Shown here one piece after another: positions 22,336-35,428 of a stretch of DNA of 64,000 nucleotides. Numbering within the stretch: position 1 is the first letter of the stretch; every line of letters begins with the position of its first letter. The notes below the pieces were generated by a model. That model saw nothing but the letters and a program-made list of their open reading frames with translations, searched no databases and was not told the DNA's origin. Position numbers and translations under genes: made by a program. Origin of the DNA: Cryptomeria japonica (lineage: Eukaryota > Streptophyta > Pinopsida > Cupressales > Cupressaceae); NCBI RefSeq assembly GCF_030272615.1, contig NC_081406.1, forward strand, positions 240,300,422-240,364,421, in the 5' to 3' direction.

Positions 22336-23854
22336 AAAAAAAGTGAAAATTGTTTCCCAACAGGGGTATTATAGTCTGGTGAGTTTTCACTCAAGGTTAA
22401 ATCCTCTTCACCAAGAAATTTTGAATGAGTGAATGCAGACTAAAGGTGCAAAATGTAGCACGATGTATTTTTTAAGAGGTGAAATATTACTTCACAAGAG
22501 CATAAGACAAAAGAAAGCATATTCATTGCAAACAAAGGGTGTTGTAATTAATTATTTTAACTCAAAAGGTGAGAAAATTTGTTTTCATTAAGGGTGAAAT
22601 ATGTTCATGTGAAAGGAAAAGTGTGGAAATAAGGAATGTACTCAAATACAAATGAAGGTGGAGTATTTTATTTTAAGAGAGAGGAAAGAAGACATAATAA
22701 TTTTCAAACCAGTTATTTTGAAAAGGGAGAGGAAAATAGTTTAACAAGTGGCAATTGCAAATAATATCTAGGAGAAAAGGACAACTGTCAATAAATGATC
22801 AATTTTGGAAGATTCTTCTTCTTCTTTTTATTCTCCTTTGTTTATCTTGGGCCAAGTTCCAGAGATTTTTTATTTTTCAAGCATGTAAATGGGGTAGTGT
22901 TTTAATTTTTGAGTTCCAAGTACAATGTGTTAGTATAGTAGTCTGATTTTATGAATAGGTGTGAATCTGTCTGTGAAATTGCAATGATATTGTCATGAAA
23001 CTATCTCCAGATTTGTACACTTTTGATCATATGAATTGAATACTTTAAGGAGTTTTGATTTAGCGTTGTATGTCTTATGTAGATGTATTGTTTGTTCACT
23101 GGTCTCTTTCAAGCAAAGAGTTAAATCTCTTTGTTTAGATAGTTATGATCTCAAGCTTTGTATTCAAATCCATACAATTTCCAAATATCAAGGGTAGTTT
23201 TGAGTTGTCTTTACAATATTTTTGTGGTATTTATGTTTATTCATGGGTCTCTTCCAAGGGGAGAGTTAAAAACCTTGGGAAAATATTTATGGTTTTGGAT
23301 GCACAAATTGGATTTGTAAGAAGAGTTTGAATGACAAGAATAAACAATTTGATAATGTAAGGTTGAAATTCATTGATTTAGTTTCATTTGTTCATATGGT
23401 TCTTTCTTTGGTTGCATGTTTGACTTTGTAACTCAAGATTGGGCATTGGTCTATTAGAGGATTGATATATTTCTAGAAACAAATCAAATTATTCAAATCA
23501 TTTTACCTTTCATGTTTGTAGGAGTATAAATAGAGTAGGGTTTTTACTCTCAGGTAAGCATGAGTGATATAAAACCATAATAGAGCCAATTCTGGATGAA
23601 GTTTAATGTATTCTAGCTAAGCATGTTGAGAGTCATTTGTTATATGCAATATTTTGTCATAAATTATTTGAAATCCATATGTATTGCAAAGGTTTACCTG
23701 CCTAGGTCCTGCATATCCTAAAGTGTAGGGGAATTACTCAATTTTTTAGTATTTCCTATTAACTGGCCAAGTTTGTTGTTAAAGCTAATCATGAAATATG
23801 GCTAGTTTTTAGGTTTTAACATTTTGTTGATTTGGGAACCAACACTAGGTTCGA
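22336..23854. other. No gene recognised
   Basis: A+T-rich sequence with only short chance frames. A phrase of the type gtctctt-caag-gagagttaaa appears twice (about 23101 and 23248), a weak sign of an old repeat. Nothing else is supported. Confidence 0.4.
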
Positions 23855-24650
23855 TTAAAATAATCCTACAGTATGCTGATGCTCAGCCTTCATTCTCTAG
23901 CAATCCAAAGATTTGGACACAAAATCCACAATATCACATCTGATACTGAACCAATGGTACAGCTATAGAAGGTATTTGTGCATCTTCTTAACACCTAGAT
24001 GTGTCAAATAAGGTACATGATGTTCCTCTGTCATGATCAAAGTGTTTAGTCTTTCTGATAGTGGAACATAGATACAACCTTTAATGGTGAAGAAGACCAT
24101 CTAACTCCAAACGATATCTGGAAAATCTTCCCTCTATAACTCTCCTAGAGTCAATCTTTGCTCTCACCTCCTAGTACCAAGCATTTGAAGGAAGTGCTCT
24201 GAGAATCTAGCTCCACAAATCCATAGTGAGAGTCATCACTAACAACTTGCATCTCCTACAACTCAACGCATCCACCACAAAAATTTCCTTTCCCTAAACA
24301 TGTACTTAACTTCAAAGTCATACTCAGAAGAGAATTCCATCCAACATCATTGTTTGGCATTCAGGTTAGGCTACATAAAGATTTAGTTCTAACTCTGATG
24401 GTAACTATGTAACTCAGAACGATGCCCAAGAAGAAAATGTATCCACCCCACCAAAGTATGAACAACTGCTGCTAACTCCAAGTCATGAGTGGGTGATTCA
24501 TCTTGTGATCCTTGAGGTTGCAAGACTCATAGGCAATCATGCATTCATACTGCATGAGAACTACTCCCAAGCCCTCTAGATAAGCATCGGTATATATATA
24601 AAAAATATCATGTTGGATCTGGCACTACTAGAATAGGTTCACAAGTTGAA
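23855..24650 (-). pseudogene. TE-5: Gypsy RNase H-integrase fragment
   Basis: Read on the minus strand, 24620-24350 gives an RNase H with Asp (YTDAYLEGLGVVLMQ in decayed form) and an EYDFEVKY-type tail. 24010-23860 gives the integrase zinc finger in the form YLTHLGVKKMHKYL, DIVDFVSKSLDC and KAEHQHTVG. These are the blocks found between RT and integrase core in chromovirus-like Gypsy elements, a different branch from TE-3. Frameshifts and stops are frequent. No RT, core integrase or LTR is next to it, so this is an isolated relic. Confidence 0.62.
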
Positions 24651-27479
24651 CGCTCCATGATACACTCTTTTATGATGTTTATGTTAGATATTTGCGGACT
24701 TCTTTATGTTCCTAATACTCTTTGCTTGTTGTTAGGTTGTTTATGTTGACATAATTTATGATGACATTTGATACCTTATGTTACTATGTTGGATGATTTT
24801 ATACTCAATACTGATGACAATGTTAGGGTTTATGTTTGGTTAACTTGAGTTTACTCATTATCTATTAGATGTGGATAATATTTATTAATTATGGTGACTT
24901 GTCATATGCTAACCCTTATTTTGTGATTACATTAGTAGGATGCAGGTGCTAGGCATCGACTCCACCTAGTCTCACAGGTCTAAGTGTGCCTTTAATCCTC
25001 TAAATGGCAGTTGATCAAAGGTGAGACTAATGCCCTACCACATCTTAACCCTAGTCCATGTCCTATGTGAGTTCCATAAATATTGGTCTAAAGTCGTCTT
25101 GTTAGGATTTGAGTGGTTTTATGTATGTTGTATTATATTTAATCCCATTGATGGTTTTGGTGTTATACGTACTTGTGATAAATAATAAATAAATTATAAT
25201 ATATAACCCTAGGTAAGAATGATTAATTAGGTGGGATGTATTAAGTGGCTCTCATATTGTATTGTTTATAGTATTTTACATTTATATTATATGTGGGAAT
25301 TATTCATTATATTTTATTTGTGGGAAATTTTAATTTGTAATTGATTTTAAATTACTATTTCATTTATTTGTTTGCTTTGGAGTGATCTCTTGTTAGAATT
25401 TGGGCTGCTAATTTGCTCCTCAATGCAAGAGGAAAGTCTTCTTTTGCATTCAAGTGTTATTTGGAATGAAATGAGAGTGGTTTTGAGTAATTGTTGAGAT
25501 TGTTTTGTGGGTGGTTTTTCAAAAATATGGATTGGGAGAAGGGCTTTTGGGTCTACATGTATTTTGAAGTGAATTGGATGAGGATTTGAAAAAGGAGAAT
25601 TCGTGAAGATTTGTAAGGGGGTTTTGAGAAATTACTTTTGAGGCTTGGGTTGAATTTTAATTACATTTTGTAGGCTTTTTAATTTGTGTTGAGTTATTGT
25701 TCAAGTGGAGTTGTTGTTCGTGTCGGGTTTTCTCATTCTCCATCTTCATTATCCATTTTGCTTCAATTTTCAAGTAGGAATCTTATGCACCCATTTCATT
25801 TTATGAACTAAAATGATTTCTAACTTTGAAAATATTATATTTTGTATGTCCCTAATTTCAAGACTTCATTCTAGAAATATATTGAATTTATTGTTGTTAG
25901 ACTAATTGTTTACTGGTATAGGTGTTCTCTATATTGCTTTATTTTGGAGTGTCTTCAGAGTTTTACTTCTTGGAGTTTTATTTTTCATCTTGGGTTTGAT
26001 AAAATAACATTTCTAATTAGGAAACTCACCCATCTCAAATGGGTCTAAGTAGTCATTTCAATTGTTTGGTTGTCAAGATTTGAGCCCAAAGTCAACCTAG
26101 GGTCCCTGTCCTAGTTTTTCCTCAAAAGTGAGAGTTCAATTTGTATATGCAGAACAATATGTTTCATATGTGTAGCTTTAAGTGATAGATGTCTAGTTTC
26201 AGGTTTGGATGCGCAGAAACACTAGTTTGACCCGCGGATCAGTTTGTAGGAGAATTTGTCAGTCCAAGTTGGTCCAAAGGCTAGTTCTTAGGTCTTTAAA
26301 CTTTTGTTATTCATTTCTAGAGGCTATATGATTGTTTCAAGATGGATTCATGTGTCTCCTTTCAGTTTTATGTGTTCATTAATTATGGTCAATTGATTTT
26401 GCATTCATTGTGATGCCTTAAGAGCAATTGGTTAAAGGAATGATTTGTGGATCAGAAATGATGTTATGGTTTAGATTATATTAAGGAACCAATGTTTTAT
26501 GATTCTACGATTTTTCATTGTATCATGTATTTTTTGATTCATTGTGTGTACCCTAGGTTTTAGGAGCATAATTGGGAGGAGTGGCTTTCAAGTGGGTGTT
26601 GGGGCCCTAAGTGGCTACCAGAGAATCTCACTAGAAGTTTCCTTAATCAATTGATAATCTTAATTAATGAATATAGGATTTGGGTAGCTCTCATATTAAC
26701 AAGATAAGTATGTCACCCTGCTCATGGCCTAGAGTGCTAGTTCAGGCTCAAGATAAGTTTGGGAAGGCATGTTGGCATGATCATACTTTCTTGTCTTCAC
26801 AAAATAATGAATCGGTTCTACACAGGTTTCACTTGGGTGCAAGGGTCTAGAGTGAGATTGCCAGGGAAACCCTTTTTGATGTCATGTGATGATACTCTTC
26901 CATATGTGTATCCTAGGACCTAAACCCTTGTGTTGTGTGGAAGCCTCTAGTGAGTTTTTGTTTTATGGTTGAGCCTCTTCTGATGATTCAGTCTTTCAAC
27001 ATGTTTCTGTATTTATGAATTTATATATTCCCTTGGAGGTATAAGTGTCGACCTAGGTCAATTGATGTGTGTGGTGCCTTATGTCATTGTCTAGAGCATG
27101 GGGGTGAACCTTTATGGTTACAGATGGTCGGGTGGTTGATGCCTTCTTCCATTGGAAAATATGGTGGTTTGTTCGTGAGTGTGATGGTTGGTTATTCTTC
27201 TCTTCAGTTCTAGTACTATGGATTTATGATGCAAATGTAATCTCTGGTATATGCAAATGATTCATCTATGTACTTTGTATTTGAATATCAGTTATGTGAA
27301 TAATGTATCATGATACTCTCATTAGAAAGATTGATGTAATTTTGTAATGTAAATTATGCATAAGATGTAAAATGTAATGTAATTTTGTTATCATATGTTT
27401 AATCAATTTGGTGTTTTTTATTAGAGAAAAAATAGGTTTTGAAGGGATCTCGAAACCCTTTAACATGAGAGAAAGTTTT
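24651..27479. other. No gene recognised; probably old LTR or untranslated repeat
   Basis: No frame here has recognisable content. The composition and phrase style (for example 26000-27300) resemble LTR or untranslated parts of old retroelements, but I found no paired repeat in the window to prove it. The far right (27240-27420) is very A+T-rich. Confidence 0.35.
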
Positions 27480-28140
27480 GACTTAACAAGGTATTAAGCC
27501 AAAACACAGAACTGAACAAAAAATCCCCACATAAACATATAGAATAGTACATACTAGGGGCAAGACAAAAAAGGATGAATTGAGAACTAAACCAAAAAAA
27601 CCAGCAGACCAACTAACAGAGCACCAACACAAAACCAACAGAGCACCAGCACAAAACCAACAAAAGGACAACATTAATCTAGCAGTTCCATGGATTGCTC
27701 CATTTCTTTTTCGATATCCATCATGGTACTAGTGATTTTCTTCAACCTTTGAAAATCAGGATGAGGAACCGAAACCTTTATCTTCAAAATACCTCTGGTC
27801 CTTTTTCTTGGTCCAAAAGTAGCATCCTACTCAAAGTATCAGTCTTCACACCCTCCTTTAGTTGAAACTAGTGCTCGAGAATACTTAAATCATGTTTTTA
27901 AAGCTATCAATAGTAGCACTTAATAATGCACGACTATTATTAACCACAGTCTTAATGGATTCCTTGATTCTTTTCTCTTGATCTTCTTGTGCGACCATCC
28001 TAGTCTCATAGCCCTTTTTGAACTCGTCAAAAGCTTCCATAGTAGATTTGATGGAATCAACAACTGAAGCCTTATCTTTCAAAGATTCAAGACTAGGCTC
28101 ATCCATAATTTATGACTTCTCCAATTGCATGATTTCATCT
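27480..28140 (-). pseudogene. Orphan coiled-coil ORF fragment
   Basis: The minus strand codes for LKDEIMQLEKS, a stop, then MDEPSLESLKDKASVVDSIK and a Glu/Lys-rich helix (27885-28106), and after another stop a second helical piece (QRLKKITSTMMDIEKEMEQS, about 27760-27690). The last part is a hydrophobic Leu/Cys/Val-rich tail over a short tandem repeat at 27605-27665. I do not recognise the protein. The upstream part is cut at about 28144, where the family X element begins, so this looks like the target into which that element inserted. Confidence 0.4.
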
Positions 28141-28298
28141 TTCAGGTGTGTGCACCAAGATGGTGTGCAAAAAAGTTGACACACACCAAAAAAAACTTGA
28201 AAAAACAGAAACCACGTTCGCAGTTTTAAAATTTCAAAATACCCCGTACGTGGTTAGGTTCGTTGTGGCCTATCCTAAAGGGCCAAAACCGCATATAG

Positions 28299-28379
28299 GG
28301 TCCTTTAGGAACTAGGAGCTCATACACAGTCTTAGTTCCTAAAGGATAGCGTGTATGGGCTCCTAGTTCCTAAAGGACC
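28299..28379. repeat. Near-perfect inverted repeat, stem about 29 bp
   Basis: 28299-28327 pairs with 28351-28379 with one mismatch; the core ggtcctttaggaactaggag is perfect. The loop holds another copy of tagttcctaaagga, and yet another follows at 28393-28415. At least five copies of the tagttcct(a/g)aagga word lie in 150 bases, in both orientations, upstream of the family X gene. Confidence 0.85.
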
Positions 28380-28545
28380 GCATATGAGGTCCTAGTTCCT
28401 GAAGGACCACGTACGCTGTCCTTGCTAATAAATTGCTTCTTAAAATTATCGACTATACTTTTTTACCTTGTGGCTGAGAAGGAGTCTAGACATGTTTTTA
28501 CCCTCTAAACCATGCATGGGCTTAATTTGTTCACACCCAATTGCC

Positions 28546-30590
28546 ATGGAAAGAGGTTAGTTATGATTTTTTTTTGTTTTTCTTACACATTTGATAAATT
28601 TTATTTACATTTTCAATTTAAATTCGTTGATTCTGATTAGTTTTTTTTTTGTTACCAATATCAGATTCTGAAAATCCAGAACCACAACAAGATGCACCTC
28701 AAAACCCACAGCAAAACACACAACAAAACCCACAACAAACACCTCCAGCTCCTCCTTTGGACCGTACAAAATCTACACAAGAGGAATTGCTTAAGCAATT
28801 AGGGAAAAACACTGCTAAAATAACTAGACTGATTAATAGATTGAAAACATCTGAGCTTGAGCATCATTTATCCCTTGCCACTAGCCTAGAAACATTGGCT
28901 AGTGATACCACTATAGTTTCGAGTCAGATTATAAAATGGGGAAACTATAGGGATAGGTGTCATATTTTTATGATGATGAGTTATCATATGATATAGTGAA
29001 AAATAAAAACATAAGTAAAGAACAAATATGTGCTCTTTTTGTTGATCCTAGAACTGGTGAGTCCTTACCTCTTAATAAAAAGAGGTTTCCCATACATTTG
29101 TGTACCAATGTGTGGATGAAGAATCTTTTTTGGAATAGGTGGTGGACGGTCTTTGACAAACCACCTTGTAGTAATTTTGAGTTTCAATTATATTTTTTTA
29201 GGAAAGTATATTGTGAGTTTTTCCTTAAAGAGTTGCCTAATTATTTTGATATGAGAGAGTTCCATGGTAGAGGTGGCAGCTTTGCCCAAGATAGACCTAG
29301 AGCCCATAGGGTATTAGATCCGCAGAGTTGTTGCCTCGTAGAACCCAAACCCAAGGTGCATGCGACGATCCCAATAGCCCTGAAAGAGTTGATGGAGCTA
29401 CAGATTCTTCAAGAGGCCACAACATTGACTAATGCAATCATCTAGCATGGGAAACAGTTAGCACACCCTCTTGGCCCGGATGATGATCCATTAGATGATT
29501 CAGCTGGCATTGCTCATCCCATTGAGCATGTGTGTCCCACATGCTTAGGCATATGCATAGGGATGGATGTTGAAGCTAGTGCAGATGGTTCCACATCTCA
29601 TATATGCGCAATTTGCGGGAGTATATGTCAGACCCACACGATTGAGGATATGGTGTTGATGCATGAATTGATGGGCATGTTGTTTGCTAGTCAACCGTAG
29701 ACATGGGTGTGTTAATTTGAATTCATAACATTTTATTTATTAGTCACTTAAAATTTGTAATTGTAAATGAATTTTTATTTATACATCAATTTAAATTGAT
29801 ACAAAGAATATGTATTTCAGGATGCATTAGCACGTGTTAATACACCATATGATATTCCTCCCGTAGTTGTTGCAACTACAAGTTCAATGCCTTGGGTATA
29901 AATTTTGTAACATGTTAAAATAGAATAGTACTTTGAATTCAAAAAAAATTATAAGATATACTAACTCTCTTTAATGATTGAATTTTTTTTTGTTTTATAG
30001 GTGTTGACAGGGGACCAAATGTCCCACATTGATGATGTCGCTCTCTCAACAATCGTTTTGGCCTACAAAGCTATGTGGTATCATATTTTGTACACCTTAT
30101 TTTATGTATTCTTTTGATGGAATATGCAAGTCATTTAATTTTAGATTTGTTAAATTATTTTTAGTATCATCTACTAATATCTCTTGTGTTAATATTTTTA
30201 TTTTAGGGTACCCCCTCCATGTCTAGGCCTCATCTTTAGCGAAATAAATCTCAACGATGCCTAAACATGGGGAGAAGGGAATTGAACATATTTTTAATTG
30301 TACAATTGTTTGGAAAGGTTGAAATTTTCTTAGTTGTAATTTGTAGATAGATTAGTGTTTTTTGTCTATTTTATATACAACGGCCATTGGGCTTTGTAGA
30401 TTTGTTGAATGCACCTGTTTCACCCGAGTATCAAGAGAGGGCAGAGGTATGTATCTCTACTTTATTTTTTTGATTTGATGATTATATGCACGTATACATG
30501 TGAACTTGTGAAATTATAATCTTATCATTGTTCATACAGGAAATATCCATAGTCACTTCACTAGTGGCGAGCCCTCCTCCGTGATTCAAT
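28546..30590 (+). pseudogene. Family X orphan gene, plus-strand copy, with introns
   Basis: A gene of unknown function. A ten-base first exon (28546-28555) can be joined to exon 2 from 28665 in frame. Exon 2 encodes a Pro/Gln/Asn-rich N-terminus and a helical stretch, then after one frameshift near 28960 a conserved core: LFVDPRTGE, NLFWNRWWTVFDKPP, then NYFD (to 29270). The C-terminal part (29520-29700) is Cys-rich with SHICAICGSICQTHT and ends at a stop near 29700. Further possible short exons with GT-AG borders lie at 29821-29898, 30001-30078 and 30377-30448. The core aligns with the minus-strand copy at 59573-60600. It is not a transposase or retroelement gene I know. Stops near 29443 suggest that the copy is dead. 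Confidence 0.5.
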
Positions 30591-30809
30591 GATCAACCAA
30601 AAATACCTATGAACCATTGATGTACTTGCATTACCTGGCCGGATTGTAGAGTTACACCATTGCACAATTGTTGTTGCATCTATCAACTCAGCACCACCTT
30701 CATACTTTAATTATTCTCTAGCTAGGGCTCTTTTTATGCATGCTCCTTCACAAACATGCTCTCCCTTTCCATGACCAGCCTAAGTGAAATTCCAAAAATA
30801 TTGTACACT

Positions 30810-30887
30810 GCTTGTCACATGTAGCTTGGAGTTATACCCTCACCGGTAGCTTGTCACATGTAACTTGGAGTTATACCCTCATCGATA
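30810..30887. repeat. 39-bp direct tandem duplication
   Basis: gcttgtcacatgtagcttgg begins at 30810 and again, with small changes, at 30849. The repeated unit lies just before the 3' region of TE-7. It could be part of a retroelement tail; no coding meaning is seen. Confidence 0.8.
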
Positions 30888-32288
30888 GAGACTTAGACAG
30901 TTGGAGCAGGGCATCAGACCGGCAAAATTAACAGAGAAATATTTTTCCAGCTTTGATGAAGGAGAGATACTTCTCATGGGGAGTAGATTGGATAAATTTG
31001 GTTATAACAATTGGTATTTGTAATAAGTTCTGTAAACTGATTGTATTTGGTTTTGTGTTTCTTTGGCATTTGATGTCAAAGGGGGAGAGATATCTATGGA
31101 AAAACACATTATCTTTTGGGGAGAGATTATTCCTAGGGGGAGAAATATTATGTATTTTGATTTATGGTAATTGATCTCTTTGGGAGATTGTTGGTTTTTG
31201 GTTTTTGGCATTTCTGCTTTGGCACTTAGATGGTTTTTCCATCTTGTGTTCCCATCAATGTCAAAGGGCGAGATTGTTGGTATTATGGATGTGTTGCATT
31301 GGTTTTGTCATTGATGGAAACACTTATGAACACTTATGAACACTTATTTGCATTGAAGATCTTTGGTTATGTTCACCAGCATGTTCAGTAACTTATGCAC
31401 AGTCACCGGTATCTGGTTCACCGACAGGTTATATTGTTCACCGACACTGAGGATGATCTGTTGTCATCTAGAGATTACTTGGTTATGTCGAAGACATTGT
31501 TTGGACACTTTCTTTTGATGATTTGGTTATTGGTCAAATCGAGTTTGCATATTTGTTGTTACCGGGAAATAGGTCTAGGTTATGGACTAGCAACAGTTAT
31601 CTATTCCAGATCATCACAACATGATATGGAGATGTTTATTGATTGGTTATTATTGTAAATGCATTGAGCCGACATGATGCATCGCATATTGATTCATTTG
31701 TAATTGATTTAATTGTAATATTCTTAGTGAGCTGACCTACACATTTGGTCTTAGGTTTTGGTATATATGTAAGATCTCATTTGTGAGATTAAAAAGAGGT
31801 ATGAAAGGGAATGTAATAAAGTATATGCAAATATAAGTAGAGCTATACACGCAGACATCATTTGAAGATTCAAGGAAGGTATGAAGAAGACAATCAGAGC
31901 TTAACCGATACTAAATCTAGCATATGAAGATGCTATTTTGAGCAGTACATTATTATTGGATTTAACCAGCCAATTGTAGTTAGTGTGACTCCCATTTTGT
32001 GATTGAGTAGTGAGCTCTAGGTAGTTGGCCTTTTTACATGTGCAGACCCCATTTGTACACACATACTATCTGCAGTAGTATCATCTGATTGTGGGTAAGG
32101 TTTCCCATCGTGGTTTTTCCCCTTACAGGGTTTCCACATACAAATATTTGTGTTATGTGTTGTGGATTTTATTTGTCTTTCCGTTTCATGCATTAAACTT
32201 TACCGGTACTATCATTAACAGTTAAACTGTCTACTGGCATTGAGTTTGTCTTATTGGTATTATGCATTAACTTTGGTTAAGTTTGGGT
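30850..32288 (+). mobile_element. TE-7: 3' end and LTR of a Sirevirus-like Copia element
   Basis: On the plus strand four purine tracts precede the LTR: aaagggggagag (31078), ttttggggagagatt (31115), agggggagaaat (31135) and aaagggcgagat (31263-31274). Repeated polypurine tracts before the 3' LTR are a Sirevirus trait. The LTR then begins at 31275. No RT or integrase remains upstream, because the family X region lies there. The element is therefore a 3' remnant. Confidence 0.65.
31275..32288 (+). repeat. TE-7 LTR copy A (5' part, truncated at its 3' end)
   Basis: It starts TGTTGGTATTATGGATG right after a polypurine tract. From 31395 on it aligns with 35577-36470 at roughly 90% identity by eye. 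Homology stops at 32288 after tttgggt, before the terminal G-run motif and TAACA end that copy B has. Accgg-rich phrases (accggtat, accgacag) repeat in it. Confidence 0.8.
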
Positions 32289-32954
32289 AAACGCACAAAG
32301 TTGGGTCCCAATCTCGCAGAAGTTTGCGGGTTGGGAAAAGAGCCCACTAGAAATGGGTGCCCAAGCCATTCAAAAATGGGTTCCCAAAGCTAAACGGGCA
32401 CCCTTTTTTTTCAAATCAGGCGCCCATTTTTGAAATGTATTTTTTTTAAACCATTTTCCATCATTTTCACTATTTCAAAAACGAGTAAACATTTCAGAGG
32501 AGCATGGGTACCTATTTTTTTCACCCCAACTGACCCCCCAGACCATTTTTTACCTCCTTCCAGGTATTTCGTTTTATTTTTTATATTTTGTTTTATTTAT
32601 TTTTATTATTTTTCTTAAAAAATGTTAATTTATTGTTATTTTTTAATTTTAGTGTTTTAAAGTTTGAAATTTTTTTTTAATTTTATTTTATTTCATGTTT
32701 AAAATTGTTTTTAGTTTTTAAATATTGCAAAAAACATGAATTGTAAAAATTGTAGGAAAAAAATAAAAAACATGAATAGTAAAAATCGTAGGAAAAAAAC
32801 AAAAAACAAAAATGTAAATGAACAATAAACATTAGACACAAAAAATAGACAATAAAGCCTGAATAGAAAAATGAACACTAAACCCTAGAAAATAAATGAA
32901 CAACAAACCCTAAAAATTTAACAAACAATAAACCCTAGATGAAAATAAACAATA

Positions 32955-33006
32955 AACCCCACTTCTCTCTCTCACACACACGTACACGTTACCATCTCTG
33001 TCATTA

Positions 33007-33073
<67 letters not shown>

Positions 33074-33240
33074 TATCCCCTCTCTTTCTCACACACACAC
33101 ATTACCCCCCCTCTCTCTCTCTCTCACACACACACACATTACCCCCCTCTCTTTCTTTCACACATTGCCCTCTCTCTATCATTACCCACTCTCTATCATT
33201 ACCTACTCTCTATCTCTCAAATTATATATTCTCTCTCTAA
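32955..33240. repeat. Compound CT/CA microsatellite
   Basis: (CT)n at 33008-33039 runs directly into (CA)n at 33039-33071, with shorter CT and CA runs to about 33240. Overlapping frames of Ser/Leu/His/Thr are artefacts of this repeat. Confidence 0.95.
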
Positions 33241-35384
33241 CTTGTTGTATCTCAAATTACCTCCTCTCCCTCTCTCTCTGTTTTAATCATGCGTAAAAGT
33301 CTGAATGTTTAAATTTATATTTCGAAATGTTGTATTTAATTATAGGATTCTTTTGTAAAAGTTAGATGTTTAATTTATGTTTAAATTGAACTTTAAAATG
33401 ATAATGAATATGAATGTGTTTTTTTTTGTGTGTGAAAAATAGGGTTCTTAAATTTGATAACACTCTAACTATCACTATTAATCCTCACTACTTCCTAACT
33501 TAGCCCAATCTCTAAAGATATACTATATATTTACAAACATGATAACATGTCCTTTTTCTTTTTCTATTTTCTCTTTGCTTTATCCTTTTATCTCCTCTAA
33601 TAACCAATGCCTCCTTTTTATAGTAAATACCCCCCTAAAAAGAGAGATAAAATGAGAATAAAAAATTCCCCATAAAGAAGTAGGTCACGTGCTAATGATG
33701 AAAGATTGAAGAAAAAACATGATCCATTACTTTCAAACAACATTTTTTTTCCTTTAGGAAGAAATAAATACATTAGTAACTACAAATGTCATTATAATAA
33801 GCTGGGTAAATACAAAATTCAAATCTAAATAGACTTGTGTCTCCAAAAACTTCACAAATATTCACATGTTGGAATAAAATAATGATAAAGAATCTTGTAA
33901 GGATCAAAGTAGAATGAGTGCCAAAGATAATATGATGGGTTGCCAATGATGGAATAGCTATCATGAAAGAGGATATCAGTATCCTTAAAATAATATTTAA
34001 CATATGTAATTCTAAACTCCTCAAACAAGGATAATATATTCAAAAGATATGAATCCCAAGTGGTCATGTTTAGAAGGTGATTAATGCCATGCTAGACTAA
34101 ATCAATTGGGTTTATGGAATTGGTGATAATAATCTAAAATAATAAAAAACATTTAAGATGGATATTAGGTCTTGATAGGATGAGCACTTGAAGAATGAGA
34201 CAAGCCTCTAAATTGTCAAAACATGCAAGACCTATGATATAATAAATTTCCTCTTAAGTATCACCATCGAAGGGTATGTGATCTTCATCTACAATGGGAT
34301 CCTTTAGGAATGGAGAGATGTGAGGGTCTTCATGGATCTCCTAAAGTCTATTCCAAAGTGTGTGGGGGAAATCAATATCCAATGCAATACACATAGAATC
34401 ATGATCTTGATACTAGATCAAATTACTCCTACATGGTCAATGATGTTACACCAAGATTATATAATTTCTAGTGTTTCTAGTTTAGGTATGAGTGCATACA
34501 TAAAAGGAAAATGATTACACCACCTAAAACTTATCAAGATATCATTTTACAAAAGAATCATAGTTATCCCTTTCTAATTTTACCACAAAAGGATGAATAG
34601 AGAAACCTATGATACCTCCTCAAATAAGAAATTAAATGATCAATAAAATCAATACATATCAAACATATCAAACAAATTCATCTCATGTAAGACGATCATT
34701 TTCAAGTGCCAAGATGTCCAAGTAAATGACTAGAATGTGAAATCACAGAAAATAAAATATAAAATACGAGGGAATATTCTAGAAAATAATTGTGTGATCT
34801 ATGAAGATTTATGAACCACCTTTTCAATGCCACATGAAGCATGAAAAAATATGCTCTCTATCAAAATTTACGAGGCTTTAAATTTACATAGCTTGATTTA
34901 AGTTAAGAGGACAATAAATCACACTAGTGGCAGATTTAATAAAAATAAGAATCAAATATAGATCAATATTGGAATCACGTTTTGTGGGTTGCGACTTTGA
35001 ACAGGAAAATACCAATATTAAATTGAATATTAAAAAAATAGTTTTTTTTTGTTTTAACTCCTCCAAGAGTAGAGAACCTACTATTTATTCAACCTTCAAC
35101 TTACTGTAGTACTACTAGTTGCGATCACTAAGTCATCCAATGATTCTAGCAAAGAACACAACAAAGTAGTACATGTATTGACAAGTTCATAGATATAACT
35201 TATGACTTTAATGAATTTAGTTAATTTAACCAAAAGAGAGTAGTTGAATCGAATCCTATCAAGTTGAAAATACAAAGTGGTAGTCTAATTGACGATAATG
35301 GTTAAATATTGCAAGGGTACTAAATTGTAATTCCATGGAAGTTACGTTCATTATCTAAATCAGGGGAGTCATTTATTCATTATC

Positions 35385-35387
<3 letters not shown>

Positions 35388-35425
<38 letters not shown>
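35388..35425. repeat. CT microsatellite
   Basis: An uninterrupted CT run of about 19 units. Confidence 0.97.

Positions 35426-35428
<3 letters not shown>

Larger units (their letters stand above)
28145..30610 (+). mobile_element. TE-6: putative family X transposon, left end and gene
   Basis: The left end reads gtgtgtgcaccaagatggtg and then tgcaaaaaag, which resembles the terminal inverted repeat of TE-11 (gtatgtgcaggatcatggtg and then tgccaaaaga). Both carry a homologous gene of unknown function. An inverted-repeat cluster lies just inside the end (28299-28379), as in the subterminal regions of DNA transposons. I could not find the right end, so the limit given is only the end of recognisable exons. 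A tail of TE-7 follows. Confidence 0.45.

Noticed and set aside
24651-27479. Search for a host gene with introns
   Set aside because: No exon-like frame or domain could be supported.
32910-33286. Frames rich in Ser/Leu/His/Thr or Cys/Val/Arg
   Set aside because: Artefacts of the CT/CA microsatellite.
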